A stretch of DNA of 20,133 nucleotides from Aalborgiella sp031424795 (GCA_031424795.1 JANPIC010000161.1:1-20133); one strand, 5' to 3'. Counted from the first letter of the stretch, positions 1-8,391 are shown. Translations and numbers: made by a program. The notes: generated from the letters alone by a model not told the origin.

Positions 1-35
1 TTTGAAATAATCATTTGGAATTATCTATAAGGACT

Positions 36-99
36 GTCATTCCCGCGAAGGCGGGAATCCACGCGCACCACCTTGGATTCCCGCCTTCGCGGGAATGAC
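36..99. repeat. REP-like long inverted repeat downstream of hpnD
   Basis: Two perfect 26-nt complementary arms (36-61 and 74-99) flank a 12-nt loop. Each arm contains GTCATTCCCGCGAAGGCGGG, itself an imperfect palindrome. Repeats of this wording are scattered in many beta- and gammaproteobacterial genomes as extragenic palindromic elements. It lies just past the hpnD stop codon, so it could stabilise the 3' end of that transcript or help terminate it, although no long U-tract follows. Only one copy is seen in the window. Confidence 0.85.
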
Positions 100-111
100 G
101 GATGTTGTTTT

Positions 112-984
112 TCAAACTTTGCCTAAAGCCTGAACTTTCCACGCCAGCCACATTTTGCGCAGCGGCGTCAGTTTGATGCGCTGCGTCATCACCTCAAAGT
201 TGTCCCGCTCAATCTCTCTAAGCAAGCTGCGGTAAATGCTGGCCATCATCAAGCCCGGTTTTTGGGTGCGAAAGTCGGCTGGCGGCAGCATTTGGATTGC
301 TTCGTCATACAAACCATGTGCCCGCTGCGCTTGGAAAGCCATCAGCGCTTGAAAACGGGTATCAAAATCGGGCAGGGCGCTTGCTGGCGTGTAATTCAGC
401 AGCTCGTGCGCTTTCACGTCAAACTGCTGCAGCTCGTTCATAGGCAGGTAAATCCGCCCCCGCCGCGCGTCTTCACCCACGTCGCGGATGATGTTGGTCA
501 GCTGAAAAGCCTGCCCCAGCTTGTGCGCGTATTCGGTCGTTTTGGGGTCAGTCTGCCCAAAAATCTTAGCTGCCACCTCGCCCACCACACCGGCGACCAA
601 GTGGCAATAGCGCTGCAAATTGGGGTAATCCAAGTAACGCGATTGGTTTAAATCCATCTGGCAGCCGTCAATCACGGCCTGCAAATGCCGTTCTTCAATG
701 CCGTAAGTTGCACAAAGTGGCATCAGCGCCTTCATGACGGGGTGAGTCGCTGGTTGTGAGGGATTGCCCGCAAACGCCTTAGCCACCTCCGCCTGCCACC
801 AAGCCAGCTTGGTAGCCGCCACCCCGGGGTCCACCATCTCATCCACCACATCGTCCACCTCCCGGCAAAACGCATAAAACGCCGTGATCGCGGCGCGGCG
901 CGGCTTGGGCAGGAACAGAAAAGCGTAATAAAAACTGCTGCCAGAAGCGGCAGCTTTCTCTTGGACGTATTGCTCAGGGGTCAT
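112..984 (-). CDS. hpnD: Presqualene diphosphate synthase HpnD
   Basis: This is a trans-isoprenyl diphosphate synthase of the squalene/phytoene synthase family, acting in hopanoid synthesis. In the HpnCDE pathway HpnD condenses two farnesyl diphosphates into presqualene diphosphate. Both Asp-rich metal/diphosphate motifs are present: DDVVDE at residues 44-49 and RDVGED around 167-172, the latter followed by the family's RRGRIYLP. The start was taken at ATG 984, which gives 290 residues, a normal length. A longer reading from 1035 adds 17 atypical residues and overlaps hpnC. The gene lies 25 nt downstream of hpnC on the same strand, so they are probably co-transcribed. HpnD rather than HpnC is assigned from the FYYAFLFLPKPRRAAI N-terminal region. 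hpnE, which usually follows, is not in the window. Confidence 0.9.
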   Translation of the reverse strand: MTPEQYVQEKAAASGSSFYYAFLFLPKPRRAAITAFYAFCREVDDVVDEMVDPGVAATKLAWWQAEVAKAFAGNPSQPATHPVMKALMPLCATYGIEERHLQAVIDGCQMDLNQSRYLDYPNLQRYCHLVAGVVGEVAAKIFGQTDPKTTEYAHKLGQAFQLTNIIRDVGEDARRGRIYLPMNELQQFDVKAHELLNYTPASALPDFDTRFQALMAFQAQRAHGLYDEAIQMLPPADFRTQKPGLMMASIYRSLLREIERDNFEVMTQRIKLTPLRKMWLAWKVQALGKV

Positions 985-1009
985 GGGCAGTATTGTTACA
1001 TTCAAATGG

Positions 1010-1870
1010 CTACATCCACAGCGCCCGCCACCCAATCACCACATAATCCAACTTAGTCAGCTTGGGTCGCATAACCAGCATCGCATAATCCAGCGCTTTG
1101 ATTTTGTCTAGGATGCGTAAGCCGCCTTGAACGACGAATCTAAGCTCCCAGCCGGCTCTGCCTGGGATTAAATGCACTAATTGAGAGCCTTTTAGCATCC
1201 TAGCCGACGTATTTATTGCCTGAAATGCTATTAATTTAGTAGCATTCTCAGTTTGTTTTAAGCTGATCAAGTCTGCGCGGCTAACGTTGAATTGGGTGCA
1301 GGCGCCTTCAGGCAGGTAAAACCGGCCACGTGGGATGTCTTGGCTGAGGTCTTGCCAGAAGTTGATGAGTTGCAGGGCGGTGCAGATGTCGTCGCTGTAG
1401 CCCAACGCAACGTCGTCGGTGATGCCGTAAAGGTGTAACAGCAAGCGACCTACGGGGTTGGCGGAGCGGGCGCAGTAGTCGTGCAATTCGGCTTCGTTGG
1501 CATAACCTTGGCCGTCGCGGGTTTTGCGGATGTCTTGCTCGAAAGCGCTGAGTAAATCGTCTAAGTGATTGATGGGTAATGAGAATTTGGAAATGACAGC
1601 GGCTAAGGAGGTGAAGACTTGCGGCCAACGGGTTGAAATGGGGGTGCTTTTCGACGCTGCGAATGCTGAAAATAAATCGGCGCGGAAGGCGGCTAGGTCG
1701 TCTAGGCGTTGCTGCGGCGTAGCGTCGCCTTCGTCCGCGAGGTCATCCGCTGTGCGTGCAAACCAGTAAATCGCGGCAATGGCAGGGCGCAGGTGGGGCG
1801 GGCAGAGCCAGCTGGCTACGGGGAAGTTTTCGTAGTGGGTGATTTCTTGGACGGATTGCGGGGCTGGCAT
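1010..1870 (-). CDS. hpnC: Squalene synthase HpnC (hydroxysqualene synthase)
   Basis: A squalene/phytoene synthase family protein of 286 residues. In the HpnCDE pathway HpnC converts presqualene diphosphate to hydroxysqualene, which HpnE then reduces to squalene. The first Asp-rich motif is ADDLADEGD at residues 41-49; the second is QDLSQD at 173-178, followed by IPRGRFYLP. The N-terminal ENFPVASWLCPPHLRPAI is characteristic of HpnC. The ATG at 1870 is the first gene of the visible hpnCD unit. No clear promoter was found in 1871-1962, the gap shared with the divergent tRNA-Leu. The overall assignment is firm; the HpnC versus HpnD distinction rests on sequence style and gene order. Confidence 0.9.
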   Translation of the reverse strand: MPAPQSVQEITHYENFPVASWLCPPHLRPAIAAIYWFARTADDLADEGDATPQQRLDDLAAFRADLFSAFAASKSTPISTRWPQVFTSLAAVISKFSLPINHLDDLLSAFEQDIRKTRDGQGYANEAELHDYCARSANPVGRLLLHLYGITDDVALGYSDDICTALQLINFWQDLSQDIPRGRFYLPEGACTQFNVSRADLISLKQTENATKLIAFQAINTSARMLKGSQLVHLIPGRAGWELRFVVQGGLRILDKIKALDYAMLVMRPKLTKLDYVVIGWRALWM

Positions 1871-1962
1871 GGGGATAGTTTAATCAGGTTAAAATAGAGG
1901 GCTTACCAATTTTGAATGCGGCTTGGAATGATTTCCGGCGGCAATTTTGAGAGTTTTTCGAT

Positions 1963-2049
1963 GCGCGGGTGGCGAAATTGGTAGACGCACCAGGTTTAGG
2001 TCCTGACGTCCGCAAGGATGTGGGGGTTCGAGTCCCCCCCCGCGCACCA
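1963..2049 (+). tRNA. tRNA-Leu (anticodon UAG)
   Basis: An 87-nt class II tRNA with encoded CCA. Acceptor arm GCGCGGG (1963-1969) pairs with CCCGCGC (2039-2045). The D-arm carries GGTAGACGC, the anticodon loop contains TAG, a long variable arm follows, and the T-arm GGGGG-TTCGAGT-CCCCC is perfect. It sits only 41 nt before the trigger-factor start, so read-through from the tRNA promoter into tig is plausible. Confidence 0.97.
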
Positions 2050-2090
2050 TCGATCAACTGTTTTTTTGACCCTATTGAAGTGAGACCGAC

Positions 2091-3401
2091 ATGGCTGTAA
2101 CTGTTGAAACCCTAGAAAAATTAGAGCGCAAAATCGTTTTGTCGCTCCCTACCAGCGTGATTGCGACTGAAGTCGACGCGCGTTTGAAAAAGCTCGCCCG
2201 TACTGTGAAACAAAACGGTTTCCGCCCAGGCAAAGTGCCTTTGAGTGTGGTGGCGCAGCAATATGGCTATTCTGTCCATTACGAAGTGATGAACGACAAA
2301 GTCGGCGAGGCGTTTGCCGTCGCTGCTAATGAAGCCAAGTTGCGTGTGGCTGGTCAACCAAAAATCACGGAAAGCGAAACCGCAACTGAAGGTCAAATGA
2401 CGTTTGACGCGGTGTTTGAAGTGTTCCCAGAAGTCAAAATCGCTGATTTGGCAACGGCTGAAGTCGAGAAATACTCGGCTGAAGTGACAGACGCTGCGAT
2501 TGACAAAACACTGGACATTTTGCGTAAACAGCGCCGTACATTCTCTCAGCGTGCTATGGATGCCGGTGCGCAAGACGGCGACCGCGCAACGGTTGACTTC
2601 GAAGGCAAAATCGACGGCGAAGTGTTCCAAGGCGGCAAGGCCGAGGCATACCAGTTCATCGTGGGCGATGGCCAGATGTTGAAAGAATTTGAAGAAGCTG
2701 CCCGTGGTATGAAATCTGGCGAAAGCAAGACTTTCCCATTGGCGTTCCCAGCGGACTACCACGGCAAAGACGTGGCGGGCAAAACGGCTGATTTCATGTT
2801 GACTATCAAAAAGCTGGAAGCAGCGCATCTGCCAGAAGTGAACGATGCTTTGGCAAAATCACTCGGCATTGCAGACGCGACAGTTGCTGGTTTGCGCTCA
2901 GACATCAAGAAAAACTTGGAACGTGAAGTCAAAGCGCGTTTGTTGGCTAAAAACAAGCAATCTGTGATGGACGCTTTGGTCGCCAAGGCAGAGTTGGACT
3001 TGCCAAAAGCCAGCGTCAAAGCTGAGCTGGACCGCATGGTTGAAGGCGCACGCGCTGATTTGAAGCAACGCGGCATCAAAGATTTCGACAAAATGCCAAT
3101 TCCTGAAGATATTTTCCAGCCGCAAGCTGAACGCCGTGTGCGTTTGGGCTTGGTCGTCGCTGAGTTGGTGAAAGCCAACAGCTTGCATGCCAAGTCAGAG
3201 CAAGTGTCTAGCCACATCGAAGAGCTCGCCGCCAGCTACGAAAAGCCAATGGACGTGATTCGTTGGTACGGCAGCGATAAAAACCGCATGGCTGAAGTTG
3301 AAGCCATCGTGATCGAAAACAATGTGACCAATTTTGTGCTGTCAAAAGCCAAAGTGGCTGACAAAGCGATTACTTTTGACGATTTGATGGCGCAACAGTA
3401 A
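2091..3401 (+). CDS. tig: Trigger factor, ribosome-associated chaperone and peptidyl-prolyl isomerase
   Basis: Trigger factor binds the ribosome near the exit tunnel and shields nascent chains; its FKBP-like domain isomerises proline bonds. At 436 residues it has the full family length. The ribosome-binding signature GFRPGKVP is at residues 43-50. The FKBP-type PPIase domain runs roughly over residues 160-245 (DGDRATVDFEGKIDGE through GKTADFMLTIKKLE). The C-terminal helical chaperone domain follows to the end. The start ATG is preceded by GAAGTGAG as a weak Shine-Dalgarno sequence. It heads the conserved tig-clpP-clpX-lon block but has a strong terminator directly after it, so clpP probably has its own promoter. 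Confidence 0.97.
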   Translation: MAVTVETLEKLERKIVLSLPTSVIATEVDARLKKLARTVKQNGFRPGKVPLSVVAQQYGYSVHYEVMNDKVGEAFAVAANEAKLRVAGQPKITESETATEGQMTFDAVFEVFPEVKIADLATAEVEKYSAEVTDAAIDKTLDILRKQRRTFSQRAMDAGAQDGDRATVDFEGKIDGEVFQGGKAEAYQFIVGDGQMLKEFEEAARGMKSGESKTFPLAFPADYHGKDVAGKTADFMLTIKKLEAAHLPEVNDALAKSLGIADATVAGLRSDIKKNLEREVKARLLAKNKQSVMDALVAKAELDLPKASVKAELDRMVEGARADLKQRGIKDFDKMPIPEDIFQPQAERRVRLGLVVAELVKANSLHAKSEQVSSHIEELAASYEKPMDVIRWYGSDKNRMAEVEAIVIENNVTNFVLSKAKVADKAITFDDLMAQQ

Positions 3402-3424
3402 TTAACTGATCTACCTTTATAAAC

Positions 3425-3462
3425 TGGGGCTTGTGTTTTCGGACGCAAGCCCCATGTTTTTT
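3425..3462 (+). terminator. Rho-independent terminator of tig
   Basis: GGGGCTTG (3426-3433) pairs with CAAGCCCC (3446-3453). The stem extends inward through TGT/ACG with one G-T pair to about 11 bp over a 6-nt loop. A run of six T follows at 3457-3462, 24 nt past the tig stop codon. Confidence 0.9.
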
Positions 3463-3500
3463 GGGTGCATTCCTTTGGTACAGTCAAACCCTGTCAACTT

Positions 3501-3515
3501 GTCGTACAGTACGAC
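3501..3515. promoter_or_regulatory. Palindrome in the tig-clpP gap, candidate operator or promoter element
   Basis: GTCGTAC-A-GTACGAC is a perfect 7-bp inverted repeat with a 1-nt centre. It lies 46 nt upstream of the clpP start, in the only room available for a clpP promoter (3463-3561). No convincing -35/-10 pair was found beside it. Its role as a binding site is inference from position and symmetry. Confidence 0.4.
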
Positions 3516-3561
3516 TGTTATGTACACGTTTAACATGCACATCATTTAACTTGGAGTCTTC

Positions 3562-4221
3562 ATGAGCAATATTTATTCGCAGTTCGGCACGCAAATGGCC
3601 ACATACGCACAATCTCATACGCAAGAGATTCAAGGTTTGGGCATGGTGCCCATGGTGATCGAGCAATCTGGCCGTGGCGAGCGTTCTTACGATATTTACT
3701 CACGCCTGCTCAAAGAGCGCGTGATTTTTCTGGTCGGTCCAGTGAACGACTACGTGGCTAACCTGGTAGTGGCACAGCTCTTGTTCCTTGAGAGCGAAAA
3801 CCCAGACAAAGACATTTCTTTCTACATCAATTCCCCAGGCGGCTCAGTTTCCGCTGGTATGGCGATTTTTGACACCATGAACTTTATCAAGCCTGAAGTG
3901 TCTACCCTGTGTACTGGCATGGCTGCCAGCATGGGTTCGTTTTTGCTGATGGCTGGTGCTAAGGGCAAGCGCTTTTCGTTGCCAAATTCAAAAGTCATGA
4001 TTCACCAGCCATCTGGCGGTAGCCAAGGCCAAGCGACTGAGATCGAAATTGCCGCGCGTGAAATTTTGAAAACACGTTCTCAATTGAACAAAATCTACTC
4101 TGAGCGTACAGGTCAAACACTGGCAAAAATTGAAGCGGACATGGAGCGTGATTTCTATATGACGGCTGATGAAGCCAAAGAGTATGGGTTGATTGACGCT
4201 GTGATTTCAAAACGGCCATAA
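3562..4221 (+). CDS. clpP: ATP-dependent Clp protease proteolytic subunit ClpP
   Basis: The serine peptidase subunit of ClpXP, forming double heptameric rings with the active sites inside. The Ser-His-Asp triad can be placed at S123 (GMAASMGSF), H148 (MIHQP) and D197, with spacing identical to E. coli ClpP. The length of 219 residues includes a short N-terminal stretch that is probably a self-cleaved propeptide. TTGGAG, 7 nt before the ATG, is a good ribosome binding site. clpX follows after 95 nt and encodes the partner unfoldase. A terminator-like hairpin lies between the two genes, so clpX expression may be tuned relative to clpP. Confidence 0.98.
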   Translation: MSNIYSQFGTQMATYAQSHTQEIQGLGMVPMVIEQSGRGERSYDIYSRLLKERVIFLVGPVNDYVANLVVAQLLFLESENPDKDISFYINSPGGSVSAGMAIFDTMNFIKPEVSTLCTGMAASMGSFLLMAGAKGKRFSLPNSKVMIHQPSGGSQGQATEIEIAAREILKTRSQLNKIYSERTGQTLAKIEADMERDFYMTADEAKEYGLIDAVISKRP

Positions 4222-4230
4222 AACATTGCT

Positions 4231-4256
4231 AAAAAGGCCTTAAAAAGGCCATTTTT
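4231..4256 (+). terminator. Terminator-like hairpin between clpP and clpX
   Basis: GGCCTT (4236-4241) pairs with AAGGCC (4245-4250) over an AAA loop. Five A lie upstream and five T downstream (4252-4256), which can extend the stem around one unpaired A. The stem is short and the genes around it are normally co-transcribed, so partial termination or attenuation is more likely than a full stop. Confidence 0.55.
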
Positions 4257-4316
4257 GGGCTGTTTCGGTACCTTTTTGGTTATCATTGCTTTATTATTTG
4301 AAAAAGGTGCTTCTAT

Positions 4317-5588
4317 ATGGCCGAGAAAAAAGGCGCATCTGGCGAAAAAACGTTGTTTTGCTCGTTTTGTGGGAAAAGCCAGCATGAAGTTAAAAAACTG
4401 ATTGCTGGTCCGTCGGTGTTTGTGTGCGACGAGTGTATTGAGCTGTGCAACGAGATTATTCGTGACGAGCTGCCCGTTATCGCGGCAGACGAAGCGCGCA
4501 AAGCACGCGGTGATTTACCGACACCGGCTGAAATCAAAGCCAATTTAGACAGTTATGTGATCGGCCAAGACGTTGCCAAGCGCACCTTGGCTGTGGCGGT
4601 GTACAACCATTACAAACGTTTGCAGCACAAAGACAAGTCGAAAAAAGACGATGTGGAGTTGGCAAAAAGCAATATTTTGCTGATTGGGCCTACAGGTTCA
4701 GGCAAAACGTTTTTGGCGCAAACACTGGCGCGCATGTTGGACGTGCCGTTTGTGATGGCAGATGCGACCACGCTGACGGAAGCTGGCTACGTGGGTGAAG
4801 ACGTTGAAAACATCGTCTCTAAATTGCTGCAAAGTTGCAATTACGAAGTTGAACGGGCGCAGCGCGGCATTGTCTACATTGACGAAATCGACAAAATTTC
4901 ACGCAAGTCAGACAACCCATCCATCACCCGCGACGTGTCAGGCGAGGGCGTGCAACAAGCGCTGTTGAAGCTGATCGAAGGCACGATGGCGAGCATCCCA
5001 CCGCAGGGCGGGCGCAAACACCCCAACCAAGATTTCTTGCAAATCGACACCACCAACATTTTGTTTATTTGCGGCGGCGCGTTTGCGGGCTTGGAAAAAG
5101 TCATTGAAAACCGCACAGAAGCATCCGGCATTGGCTTCAGCGCCATGGTGAAAAGCAAAGAAGTGCGCAGCATCACCGAAGTGTTCAACGAAGTTGAGCC
5201 AGAAGATCTGATCAAGTTCGGCATCATCCCTGAGCTGATTGGTCGTATGCCGGTGATCGCCACTTTGGCGGAACTGAGTGAAGACGCGTTGATGCAAATC
5301 TTGACCGAGCCGAAAAACGCTTTGGTGAAGCAATACAGCAAGTTGCTGGCCATGGAAGGCGTGGATCTAGAAATTCGCCCCTCTGCACTCAAAGCGATCG
5401 CGCAAAAAGCCTTGAAACGCAAAACAGGTGCGCGTGGCCTGCGTTCCATCTTGGAATTGGCACTGATCGACACCATGTACGAATTGCCCAACCAAACCAA
5501 CGTTGAAAAAGTCGTGATCGACGAATCAACCATCATTGAAAACAAACCACCATTGATGGTTTACCGCGATCTTGCTAAAAAAGCTTAA
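4317..5588 (+). CDS. clpX: ATP-dependent Clp protease ATP-binding subunit ClpX
   Basis: An AAA+ hexameric unfoldase that recognises tagged substrates and feeds them to ClpP. Domains in order: N-terminal zinc-binding domain with C15, C18, C37 and C40; Walker A GPTGSGKT at residues 124-131; pore loop GYVG at 157-160; Walker B VYIDEID at 186-192; the ClpP-docking IGF tripeptide at 272-274; and the C-terminal small AAA domain (KTGARGLRSILE). The length of 423 residues is full. The start ATG has AAAAAGGTG upstream as ribosome binding site. Only 9 nt separate its stop from lon, so the two are probably translated from one message. Confidence 0.98.
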   Translation: MAEKKGASGEKTLFCSFCGKSQHEVKKLIAGPSVFVCDECIELCNEIIRDELPVIAADEARKARGDLPTPAEIKANLDSYVIGQDVAKRTLAVAVYNHYKRLQHKDKSKKDDVELAKSNILLIGPTGSGKTFLAQTLARMLDVPFVMADATTLTEAGYVGEDVENIVSKLLQSCNYEVERAQRGIVYIDEIDKISRKSDNPSITRDVSGEGVQQALLKLIEGTMASIPPQGGRKHPNQDFLQIDTTNILFICGGAFAGLEKVIENRTEASGIGFSAMVKSKEVRSITEVFNEVEPEDLIKFGIIPELIGRMPVIATLAELSEDALMQILTEPKNALVKQYSKLLAMEGVDLEIRPSALKAIAQKALKRKTGARGLRSILELALIDTMYELPNQTNVEKVVIDESTIIENKPPLMVYRDLAKKA

Positions 5589-5597
5589 AGGCTACTG

Positions 5598-8048
5598 ATG
5601 TCCGCACCTATTGCATTACCTGCTGAACCCTTAGATTTGCCCTTGTTGCCACTGCGTGATGTGGTTGTGTTCCCGCACATGGTTATTCCACTGTTTGTGG
5701 GTCGTCCAAAAAGCATCAAAGCGCTTGAGCTGGCGATGGCGGCTGAGCGCCGCATCATGTTGGTGGCGCAAAAAACTGCGGCTAAAGATGAGCCATCCGT
5801 GACTGACATGTTTGATGTCGGTTGTGTGTCTACGATTTTGCAAATGCTGAAGCTGCCGGATGGTACGGTAAAGGTGTTGGTAGAAGGCCAGCAGCGTGCT
5901 ACGGTTAACCGTGTTGATGATGCTGAAACGCATTTCACAGCCAATATTACGCCGATAGAAACCCAAGACGTCAAGCTCACGGCCAAGGGCGAGAAAACGC
6001 CTGAAATCGAAGCCTTGCGCCGCGTGGTGATGCAGCAGTTTGACCAATATGTTAAGTTGAACAAAAAAATTCCACCTGAAATCTTGAGTTCCATTTCCAG
6101 TATTGACGACCCAGGTCGTTTGGCGGACACGATTGCTGCGCACTTGCCATTGAAGCTGGAAAACAAACAAGTCATTCTCGATTTGTCTGACATCAAAGCG
6201 CGCTTGGAAAGTCTGTTCGAGCAAATAGAGCGTGAAGTTGACATCTTGAATGTGGATAAAAAAATCCGCGGTCGTGTCAAACGCCAGATGGAGAAAAATC
6301 AACGCGATTTTTACTTGAATGAGCAGGTCAAAGCTATTCAAAAAGAATTGGGTGATGGTGAAGAGGGCGCTGATCTTGACGATCTAGGCAAGAAAATCAA
6401 ACTCGCCAAAATGAGCAAGGAAGCTTTGAAGAAAGCCGAAGCTGAGCTCAAAAAACTCAAGCTGATGTCGCCCATGTCTGCAGAAGCAACGGTGGTGCGC
6501 AATTACATCGATGTGCTGATCGGTTTGCCTTGGGCCAAAAAAACGAAAATCAAACACAACTTGCCAGAAGCGGAAAAAGTGCTGAATGCAGACCATTTCG
6601 GGTTGGACAAAGTCAAAGACCGAATTTTGGAATATCTCGCGGTGCAGCAGCGCGTTGACAAAGTCAAAGCGCCGATTCTGTGCTTGGTGGGGCCTCCGGG
6701 TGTGGGAAAAACGTCCTTGGGTCAATCGATTGCCAAAGCGACCGGGCGTAAGTTTGTGCGCATGGCCTTGGGGGGTATGCGTGACGAGGCAGAAATTCGT
6801 GGTCATAGACGCACTTACATTGGCGCTTTGCCGGGTAAAGTGTTGTCAAATTTAAGCAAAGTGGGTACACGCAACCCATTGTTCTTGTTGGATGAAATTG
6901 ACAAGCTGGGTACGGAATACCGTGGCGACCCGTCAAGTGCTTTGCTTGAAGTGTTAGACCCTGAGCAAAACCATACCTTCGCCGATCATTACGTTGAAGT
7001 TGATTTTGATTTGAGCGACGTGATGTTTGTCGCCACCTCAAACTCGATGAATATTCCTTCGGCTTTGTTGGATCGTATGGAAGTGATTCGTTTGGCGGGT
7101 TACACCGAAGACGAAAAAACAAATATTGCCATCACGTATTTGTTGCCTAAGCAAATGACAAACAATGGTGTGAAAGCCAGCGAGCTGAAGGTGCCGTATG
7201 AAACGGTGCGTGACATTGTTCGTTATTACACACGTGAAGCTGGGGTGCGCTCGCTGGAACGTGAGTTGTCAAAAATTTGCCGCAAGGTCGTCAAGGGCTT
7301 GTTGCTCAAGACTTACAAAGCGCCTGTGACCGTGACACCTGACAATCTCAACGATTATTTAGGTGTGCGTAAATTTAGCTATGGTCGTGCTGAAGAGCAA
7401 AACCAAATCGGTCAAGTGGTTGGCTTGGCTTGGACCGAAGTTGGTGGTGATTTGCTGACCATTGAAGCGGCCATCATGCCAGGTAAAGGCGTAATCACGC
7501 GTACAGGTTCGCTAGGCGATGTGATGAAAGAATCCGTCGAAGCGGCGCGCACTGTAGTACGTAGCCGTGCCAAGCGGCTAGGCATCAAAGAAGAGATGTT
7601 TGAGAAGCGTGATATTCATATTCATGTGCCTGATGGCGCTACACCGAAAGATGGTCCAAGCGCTGGCGCGGCGATGACGACGGCGTTTGTTTCTGCGTTG
7701 ACGGGCATACCTGTTCGCGGTGACGTGGCGATGACGGGTGAGATTACCTTGCGCGGTGAAGTGACTGCTATTGGTGGCTTGAAAGAAAAACTGCTGGCTG
7801 CTTTGCGCGGTGGTATCAAGACTGTATTGATACCAGAAGAAAATGCCAAGGACTTGCAAGATATTCCTGAGAATGTAAAAAACGGTTTAGAAATCGTGCC
7901 TGTGCGTTGGATTGATAAAGTGTTGGAATTGGCATTGGAGCGCGTGCCAACACCCTTGGTTGATGTTGATCCAATCGTTGATGTTGTGTCGGCTGCTGCA
8001 AACTTGTCCGCAACGCAAACTGCATCGACAGAATCTATCAAACATTAA
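5598..8048 (+). CDS. lon: ATP-dependent endopeptidase La (Lon protease)
   Basis: An AAA+ serine-lysine protease that degrades misfolded and regulatory proteins in the cytosol. The N-terminal substrate-binding domain (about residues 10-210, beginning LPLLPLRDVVVFPHMVIPL) is followed by a coiled segment. Walker A is GPPGVGKT at 365-372 and Walker B is FLLDEIDK. In the C-terminal protease domain the catalytic dyad is S688 (PKDGPSAG) and K731 (GLKEKLLAA), with the same 43-residue spacing as E. coli Lon. The length of 816 residues is normal for a bacterial LonA. The start ATG has AAGG about 6 nt upstream. No terminator follows before tRNA-Gly; the first one is at 8185-8213. Confidence 0.98.
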   Translation: MSAPIALPAEPLDLPLLPLRDVVVFPHMVIPLFVGRPKSIKALELAMAAERRIMLVAQKTAAKDEPSVTDMFDVGCVSTILQMLKLPDGTVKVLVEGQQRATVNRVDDAETHFTANITPIETQDVKLTAKGEKTPEIEALRRVVMQQFDQYVKLNKKIPPEILSSISSIDDPGRLADTIAAHLPLKLENKQVILDLSDIKARLESLFEQIEREVDILNVDKKIRGRVKRQMEKNQRDFYLNEQVKAIQKELGDGEEGADLDDLGKKIKLAKMSKEALKKAEAELKKLKLMSPMSAEATVVRNYIDVLIGLPWAKKTKIKHNLPEAEKVLNADHFGLDKVKDRILEYLAVQQRVDKVKAPILCLVGPPGVGKTSLGQSIAKATGRKFVRMALGGMRDEAEIRGHRRTYIGALPGKVLSNLSKVGTRNPLFLLDEIDKLGTEYRGDPSSALLEVLDPEQNHTFADHYVEVDFDLSDVMFVATSNSMNIPSALLDRMEVIRLAGYTEDEKTNIAITYLLPKQMTNNGVKASELKVPYETVRDIVRYYTREAGVRSLERELSKICRKVVKGLLLKTYKAPVTVTPDNLNDYLGVRKFSYGRAEEQNQIGQVVGLAWTEVGGDLLTIEAAIMPGKGVITRTGSLGDVMKESVEAARTVVRSRAKRLGIKEEMFEKRDIHIHVPDGATPKDGPSAGAAMTTAFVSALTGIPVRGDVAMTGEITLRGEVTAIGGLKEKLLAALRGGIKTVLIPEENAKDLQDIPENVKNGLEIVPVRWIDKVLELALERVPTPLVDVDPIVDVVSAAANLSATQTASTESIKH

Positions 8049-8058
8049 TTTGAAAATT

Positions 8059-8087
8059 TTTAAAAGACGAAAAAAATAGGCTATAAT
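8059..8087 (+). promoter_or_regulatory. Promoter of tRNA-Gly(GCC)
   Basis: A perfect -10 TATAAT lies at 8082-8087. A -35 candidate, TTTAAA at 8059-8064, is 17 nt upstream and matches the consensus at four of six positions. The tRNA begins 15 nt after the -10 box, in the usual range for a tRNA promoter. The -10 call is strong; the -35 is a best guess. Confidence 0.7.
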
Positions 8088-8101
8088 TAGTCTATCGATA
8101 T

Positions 8102-8177
8102 GCGGGAATAGCTCAGTTGGTAGAGCGCAACCTTGCCAAGGTTGAGGTCGAGAGTTCGAGACTCTTTTCCCGCTCCA
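8102..8177 (+). tRNA. tRNA-Gly (anticodon GCC)
   Basis: A 76-nt tRNA with encoded CCA. The acceptor GCGGGAA (8102-8108) pairs with TTCCCGC (8167-8173). The anticodon stem-loop ACCTT-GCC-AAGGT gives GCC, and the T-loop TTCGAGA is normal. It lies just after lon and before a strong terminator, so lon read-through and its own promoter can both supply transcript. Confidence 0.97.
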
Positions 8178-8184
8178 ATTTTTC

Positions 8185-8213
8185 AAAAAGGGAAGCTTAG
8201 GCTTCCCTTTTTT
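8185..8213 (+). terminator. Rho-independent terminator after lon and tRNA-Gly
   Basis: GGGAAGC (8190-8196) pairs with GCTTCCC (8201-8207) over a TTAG loop. Five A precede the stem and six T follow it (8208-8213). It lies between tRNA-Gly and tRNA-Cys and therefore separates the first tRNA from the other two of this cluster. Confidence 0.88.
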
Positions 8214-8280
8214 GTATAGATTAACGATGTGATCAATATTAAAGTGAATGCTAGAATATTGACGCATTAAATGAAGTTTT

Positions 8281-8354
8281 GGCGCAGTAACAAAGCGGTT
8301 ATGTACCGGATTGCAAATCCGAGTAGGTCGGTTCGACTCCGGCCTGCGCCTCCA
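8281..8354 (+). tRNA. tRNA-Cys (anticodon GCA)
   Basis: A 74-nt tRNA with encoded CCA. The acceptor GGCGCAG (8281-8287) pairs with CTGCGCC (8344-8350). The anticodon loop ATTGCAAAT carries GCA, and the T-arm GTCGG-TTCGACT-CCGGC closes with one G-T pair. It lies 37 nt upstream of tRNA-Leu(UAA). Confidence 0.95.
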
Positions 8355-8391
8355 AATTGCTCGGCTATGTGTTTTTACGCGTAGTTTGACA

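Noticed and set aside
2050..2090. Riboswitch or leader peptide before tig
   Set aside because: The 41-nt gap after tRNA-Leu is too short and shows no structured element beyond the ribosome binding site.
2121..3217. Long open frames on the minus strand across tig
   Set aside because: They lie wholly inside a certain plus-strand gene, have no ribosome binding sites and read Phe/His/Arg-rich nonsense. The same applies to antisense frames in clpX, lon, relA and hipA.
4257..4316. Separate sigma-70 promoter for clpX
   Set aside because: TTGGTT and TATTAT are present but only 10 nt apart, and other pairings have 20 nt or poor matches.
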